8,798 nt of DNA, taken from RGIG5299 sp045542315. GTDB taxonomy: Bacteria > Bacillota > Clostridia > Oscillospirales > RGIG5299. This document shows positions 5,186-8,798 of this stretch, in pieces. The notes beneath the pieces were generated by a model. It was given only the letters and a program-made list of their open reading frames with translations. It was not told where the DNA came from and made no database searches. The DNA lies in assembly GCA_045542315.1 (NCBI GenBank), contig JAZQKU010000050.1, positions 1 through 8,798 on the forward strand. The letters run 5' to 3'. How positions within the stretch are numbered: position 1 is the first letter of the stretch; every line of letters begins with the position of its first letter. The position numbers and the translations under genes were made by a program.

Positions 5186-6790
5186 TTGGAAACGAAGCAT
5201 TTTCTTTTAAAAAACGCAGAAAAAAACGAATATGAAAATGCAATAAAGGAGATCGCGCTTATTTTAAAAGGCGGCGGTCTTGTTGCCGTGCCCACCGAAA
5301 CGGTTTACGGTCTTGCCGCCTCGGCTTTAAACGAGGAGGCGGTAAAAGAGATTTTTGCCGTCAAAGGCAGACCGCAGGATAATCCGCTTATCGTCCACGT
5401 TGCAGAGCCTTTTGAAGTGGAAAAATACGCCGCCTCGGTGCCGCCCCTTGCAAAAAAGGCAATAGACGCCTTTATGCCCGGACCCTTTACGGCAATTTTG
5501 CCCAAAAAGAGCGTTATTCCCTCGGTTACAACTGCGGGAATGGAGTCGGTGGCGCTTCGTTGCCCCTCCCATAAGATAATGCACGATATTATAGCGGCTC
5601 TTTCGGAGCCGATTGCGGCGCCCTCGGCAAATATCTCGGGCAAACCCTCACCCACAGGCTTTTCTCACTGCGTAAACGACCTTGAGGGGCGCGTTTCGGG
5701 AATCGTTGACGGCGGCGAGTCGGAGGTGGGCGTTGAATCCACCGTGGTCTCCTTCCTTACCGATAAGGCGGTAATCTGCCGTCCCGGTGCAGTTACCTAT
5801 GAAATGCTTTCCGATCTTCTCGGAGCGGAAAACGTAACCGACGTTTCCGAGGAAAAGACCGACAAGCCCATCTCACCCGGTATGAAATACCGCCACTATT
5901 CTCCCTCGGTGCCGCTTTACACCGTTTCGGGTGAAGGCGCGTCGGAATATATAAGAAAAAGAGCCGAAAGCGAAAAGGGAATAGGCGTTATAGGCTTTTC
6001 GGAAAGCGGCTTCGGCGGCATGGCAAAATTCTTTGATTTCGGCTCAAAGGAAAAGCCAAAGGAGCAGCTTGCAAGGCTTTTTGCCATTCTTCGCGAGGCG
6101 GATAAGGAAAAGGAGAGCCTTTCGCTTCTTCTTTGTGAGCGTCCCGATAAAAAGGGAGAGGGAAAGGCGGCGCTTAACCGTCTTGACAGGGCGGCGTCAC
6201 ATAAAAATATCGCGGTGGAAAAAAGCCTTTTCAAAATTATTGCGGTAACGGGAAAAAGCGGCTCTGGAAAAAGCGCGGTCGCAAGGGAAGCGGCAGAGCG
6301 TCTTGGCTACGGATATATAGATTGCGACGCGGTTGCAAATGAGATAATATGGAATTTTCCCCCTCTTACCGAGCGTATAAAAGAAGAATTTTCGGTGGAA
6401 ACAAAAAAAGAGCTTTCGAAAAAGGTATTTTCGGATAAAGAGGCGCTTCTTAAGCTCAATTTTCTTACTCTACCCGTTGTGATATCCGAAATCGATAAAA
6501 TTATTTTCGAGCTTTCACGGGAAAAATCGGGAGTGATAGTTGACGGCGCAACCGTCATTGAAAGCGGCTTTGCAAAAAGGGCAGACAAGCTTGTGGTAAT
6601 AAAGGCAGAGAAGGAAACCGCCGTTTCGCGCATAATCGGGCGCGACGGCATTGAAAGAGAAGCGGCGCTTGCCCGTATCGATGCCCAAAAGCCCGACCTC
6701 TTTTATGAAAAGGAGGCAAGCCGCGTTATTGAAAATAACGGAAGCCTTGAAGAGGCGGTAACGGCATTTGCTTCGGCGGTGACCGAATGA
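5186..6790 (+). CDS. Sua5/TsaC threonylcarbamoyl-AMP synthase fused to dephospho-CoA kinase domain
   Basis: A 534-residue cytosolic fusion. The first half is a full Sua5, which makes L-threonylcarbamoyl-AMP from threonine, bicarbonate and ATP for t6A37 in tRNA. Its YrdC domain spans about 15-205, with PTETVYGL (36-43), K60/R62 in KGRPQDNPL, PSANISG (146-152) and GVEST (182-186). SPGMKYRHYSP (230-240) is the Sua5 linker, and the Sua5 C-terminal domain runs to about 340. The second half (about 350-534) is CoaE-like, the last step of coenzyme A synthesis: P-loop GKSGSGKS (356-363), IDCDAVANEI with D379 and D381, the RDG lid residues, and VIENNGS near the end. The usual HP after LNxL is LP, the DxPLLFE segment reads DGATVIE, and one loop is shortened, so kinase activity is less certain. 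The start is a TTG. The following lytic transglycosylase gene matches the common coaE neighbourhood. Confidence is very high for Sua5 and good for CoaE. Confidence 0.9.
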   Translation: METKHFLLKNAEKNEYENAIKEIALILKGGGLVAVPTETVYGLAASALNEEAVKEIFAVKGRPQDNPLIVHVAEPFEVEKYAASVPPLAKKAIDAFMPGPFTAILPKKSVIPSVTTAGMESVALRCPSHKIMHDIIAALSEPIAAPSANISGKPSPTGFSHCVNDLEGRVSGIVDGGESEVGVESTVVSFLTDKAVICRPGAVTYEMLSDLLGAENVTDVSEEKTDKPISPGMKYRHYSPSVPLYTVSGEGASEYIRKRAESEKGIGVIGFSESGFGGMAKFFDFGSKEKPKEQLARLFAILREADKEKESLSLLLCERPDKKGEGKAALNRLDRAASHKNIAVEKSLFKIIAVTGKSGSGKSAVAREAAERLGYGYIDCDAVANEIIWNFPPLTERIKEEFSVETKKELSKKVFSDKEALLKLNFLTLPVVISEIDKIIFELSREKSGVIVDGATVIESGFAKRADKLVVIKAEKETAVSRIIGRDGIEREAALARIDAQKPDLFYEKEASRVIENNGSLEEAVTAFASAVTE

Positions 6791-7371
6791 GGAAGAAAAG
6801 AAAAAAGGCAAAAAGCGGCTTTTCGGTTGCGGCGGCGCCTTTTGCGGCGGTGTTTCTGACCTTTCTTTTGTGGCCGAGGATATTTCACGAAACCAAAAAG
6901 ATGACCCACCCCTTGAAATACTACGAGCTCGTTGAAAAATATTCAAGCGAATACGGAGTACCGATCGAGCTTTGCTTTGCGGTAATCCGCACCGAAAGCG
7001 GCTTTGATGACCGTGCTCTGTCGAAGGCGGGGGCAAAGGGGCTTATGCAGCTTACCGACGCCACGGCAGAGTGGGTTGCCTTAAAGCTCGGCGTTTCCGA
7101 TTACGATATTTTTTCGCCCGAGACCAATATAAGGTTCGGTACCTGGCTCCTTTCAAAAAATCTCGAGGATTTTTCAGGTGAAAGGGAGGCGCTTGCCGCA
7201 TATAATGCGGGGCGCGAGAGGGTAAAGGAGTGGCTTTCGGATAAGGATTATTCGCAAGACGGAGAGACTCTTTCCGTAATTCCTTACCCCGAAACCGAGA
7301 ATTACGTTAAAAAGGTGCGGCAAGCCGCAGAAATTTATAAAGATATTTACTTTACGGAGGAAGATAAATAA
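6787..7371 (+). CDS. Membrane-anchored lytic transglycosylase (SLT domain)
   Basis: A small SLT/GH23-type lytic transglycosylase that cleaves the MurNAc-GlcNAc bond of peptidoglycan to leave 1,6-anhydro ends. The N-terminus is basic (MRKKRKKAK) followed by a hydrophobic span at about 12-30, with no lipobox or clear cleavage site, so it is probably a signal anchor leaving the domain outside the membrane. The SLT domain fills about 43-185: catalytic E70 in RTESGF, GAKGLMQL (82-89), ALAAYNAG (135-142) and PYPETENYVKKV (167-178). At 194 residues it is typical of the short clostridial form. Its ATG overlaps the stop of the Sua5-CoaE gene as ATGA, suggesting coupled translation. CoaE followed by a short transglycosylase is a frequent pairing in Clostridia. 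Confidence 0.93.
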   Translation: MRKKRKKAKSGFSVAAAPFAAVFLTFLLWPRIFHETKKMTHPLKYYELVEKYSSEYGVPIELCFAVIRTESGFDDRALSKAGAKGLMQLTDATAEWVALKLGVSDYDIFSPETNIRFGTWLLSKNLEDFSGEREALAAYNAGRERVKEWLSDKDYSQDGETLSVIPYPETENYVKKVRQAAEIYKDIYFTEEDK

Positions 7372-8774
7372 TGGAAGAAAAAACTGTTGGCGAGTTACTT
7401 TCGGAGAAGATCGTTAAAAAATCAAAAAGCATCTACGACGTTTGCGACGAAAAGACGCTTTCGGAAATCGGCGCTTTTTCAGAGGATTACAAGGCGTTTT
7501 CCGACAATTCCAAAACCGAGCGCGAGGCAGTGACCTTTGCCGTTGCGGCGGCGCGTGCGGCGGGATTTACCGAATTTGACCGCAAGAAAAAATACAATGC
7601 GGGCGACAAAATTTACGAGGTAAACAGAAACAGCTCGATCATCCTTGCGGTTATAGGCAAGGAGGATTTCGAAAAGGGAATCAACCTCACCGCCGCTCAC
7701 GTTGACTGCCCCAGAATCGACTTAAAGCAAAACCCCGTTTACGAAAACAGCGGTCTTTGCTATTTCAAGACTCATTATTACGGCGGCATCAAAAAATATC
7801 AGTGGACTGCCATTCCCCTTTCGCTTCACGGCGTAATTGTGAAGAAGGACGGCGAAAAGGTCACCGTAAGAATCGGTGAGGAGGCGGGCGACCCGTTGTT
7901 CACCATCACCGACCTTCTCCCCCATCTTGCAAGAAACCAGATGGGAAAGACCCTCTCCGAGGCGTTTAACGGCGAGGATCTTAACGTGCTCATCGGCTCG
8001 GTGCCCTTCAAGGACGATAAGGCGTCTGAGAAGGTAAAGCTTAACGTTCTTTCGATACTCTTTGAGAAATACGGCGTAACCGAGGAGGATTTCGTTTCGG
8101 CAGAGCTTACCATGGTTCCCGCGCAAAAGTGCTGCGATATCGGCTTTGACAAGGCTCTTATCGGCGGCTACGGTCACGATGACCGCTCCAACTCCTACGC
8201 GGCACTTCGTGCTCTTCTCGATATAGAGGGCGTTCCGAACAAAACCGCTGTAGTGATACTTACCGACAAGGAGGAAATAGGCTCCACGGGTAACACGGGT
8301 CTTCAGGCGGCTTATTTTGAAAACTTTATCAAGTCCATCTGCCGCGCACACGGCAAGGACGAGGTTGTGTGCTTTAAAAACACCAAATGCCTTTCGGCAG
8401 ACGTTGCGGTGGTTTTAGACCCCAACTTCCCCGACGTGGTTGAGGCGGCAAACTGCGGAAAGCTTCACTACGGCGGCGTTATGGCAAAATACACCGGCGC
8501 AAGAGGCAAGTCCGACACCTCCGACGCCTCTGCGGAAACCGTTGCCTATTTCAGAAGAATATTCGATGAAAACAACGTAAGCTGGCAGACGGGTGAGCTC
8601 GGAAAGACCGATATGGGAGGCGGCGGCACCGTCGCGCAGTACCTTGCGCATCTCGATATCGACGTAGTCGATTTCGGCGTCGGCGTTCTCTCGATGCACG
8701 CCCCCTTCGAGGTCATCTCAAAGGCAGACCTTTATATGACCTATAAGGCGTTTGAAGCCTTCTATAAAAACTGA
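7371..8774 (+). CDS. M18 family metallo-aminopeptidase
   Basis: A cytosolic two-metal aminopeptidase of family M18 that removes N-terminal residues from peptides, probably in peptide recycling. The metal and catalytic motifs are all visible: AHVDCPR with H110 and D112, GYGHDDR with bridging D270, KEEIGSTGNTG with catalytic E301 and ligand E302, SAD with D344, and MHAPFEV with H443. The dimer/lid region characteristic of M18 lies between about 120 and 250. The 467-residue length and the near C-terminal ADLYMTYKAFEAFY match clostridial members. Its ATG shares one base with the previous stop (TAATG) and follows GGAGG by 10 bases, so it is co-transcribed with the transglycosylase. Which N-terminal residue it prefers cannot be read from the sequence. 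Confidence 0.94.
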   Translation: MEEKTVGELLSEKIVKKSKSIYDVCDEKTLSEIGAFSEDYKAFSDNSKTEREAVTFAVAAARAAGFTEFDRKKKYNAGDKIYEVNRNSSIILAVIGKEDFEKGINLTAAHVDCPRIDLKQNPVYENSGLCYFKTHYYGGIKKYQWTAIPLSLHGVIVKKDGEKVTVRIGEEAGDPLFTITDLLPHLARNQMGKTLSEAFNGEDLNVLIGSVPFKDDKASEKVKLNVLSILFEKYGVTEEDFVSAELTMVPAQKCCDIGFDKALIGGYGHDDRSNSYAALRALLDIEGVPNKTAVVILTDKEEIGSTGNTGLQAAYFENFIKSICRAHGKDEVVCFKNTKCLSADVAVVLDPNFPDVVEAANCGKLHYGGVMAKYTGARGKSDTSDASAETVAYFRRIFDENNVSWQTGELGKTDMGGGGTVAQYLAHLDIDVVDFGVGVLSMHAPFEVISKADLYMTYKAFEAFYKN

Positions 8775-8798
8775 AAAAATCAAGTCGGAGGCCAAGCG
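8775..8798 (+). promoter_or_regulatory. Leader with ribosome binding site of the next gene
   Basis: After the aminopeptidase stop the 24 remaining bases contain GGAGG at 8787-8791, ideally placed for a start codon at or just after the window edge. There is no room for a terminator, so the operon probably continues. Confidence 0.55.

Noticed and set aside
6515..7036. Minus-strand open frame of 173 codons across the fusion gene and transglycosylase
   Set aside because: Opposite conserved CoaE and SLT domains; no recognisable motif.
7722..8351. Minus-strand open frame of 209 codons inside the aminopeptidase gene
   Set aside because: It lies fully opposite a gene with intact M18 motifs, has no domain I recognise, and is a by-product of the codon bias.
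1..8798. CRISPR array, transposase, prophage, toxin-antitoxin, defence or biosynthetic cluster
   Set aside because: No regularly spaced repeats, mobile-element genes or signature domains were seen; all recognised genes are housekeeping or conserved families.

Overview
The window is a compact, entirely plus-strand stretch of bacterial chromosome. The genes are nearly contiguous, with TAATG, ATGA and TTGA junctions. The largest internal gap is 40 bases, and the only longer non-coding stretch is the first 191 bases. Gene content points to a Clostridia-class Firmicute, probably a gut or other anaerobic lineage. The evidence is the pair of TIGR03960/TIGR03936 radical SAM proteins, a DUF951 protein, prfA beside sua5, a coaE domain followed directly by a small lytic transglycosylase, and a clostridial-style M18 aminopeptidase. 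Strong GGAGG-type ribosome binding sites and two likely TTG starts fit the same group. Genus or family cannot be assigned from sequence alone.

Layout. Bases 1-191 are non-coding. A GC-rich block (about 1-65) with two palindromes is followed by an AT-rich stretch holding a good sigma-A type promoter (TTTAAA, 17 bp, TATAAT). Then come: a Cof-type HAD phosphatase (192-1013); a B12-binding-like/radical SAM protein of the TIGR03960 type (1000-2832); its usual partner, a TIGR03936/DUF2344 protein, probably starting at TTG (2829-3482); a small coiled-coil zinc-ribbon protein (3523-3888); a DUF951 zinc-finger-like protein (3908-4126); release factor 1, prfA (4116-5180); a 534-residue two-domain protein joining the tRNA t6A enzyme Sua5/TsaC to a dephospho-CoA kinase (CoaE) domain (5186-6790); a membrane-anchored lytic transglycosylase (6787-7371); and an M18 aminopeptidase (7371-8774). 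A GGAGG at 8787-8791 announces another gene just beyond the window.

How the genes fit together. The theme is housekeeping around translation (prfA, Sua5, possibly DUF951 and the radical SAM pair), with cofactor synthesis (CoaE), wall turnover (lytic transglycosylase) and peptide recycling (M18). The tight spacing suggests one or two long transcripts from the promoter near 130-158, perhaps with a weaker internal start before 3523. No transposase, phage, CRISPR, defence, rRNA or tRNA gene was seen.

The most unusual item is the Sua5-CoaE fusion. Its kinase half keeps the P-loop but has lost several family-typical residues. The second is the GC-rich leader at 1-130, which looks like a copy of a dispersed repeat. 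I saw no clearly new multi-gene system here.
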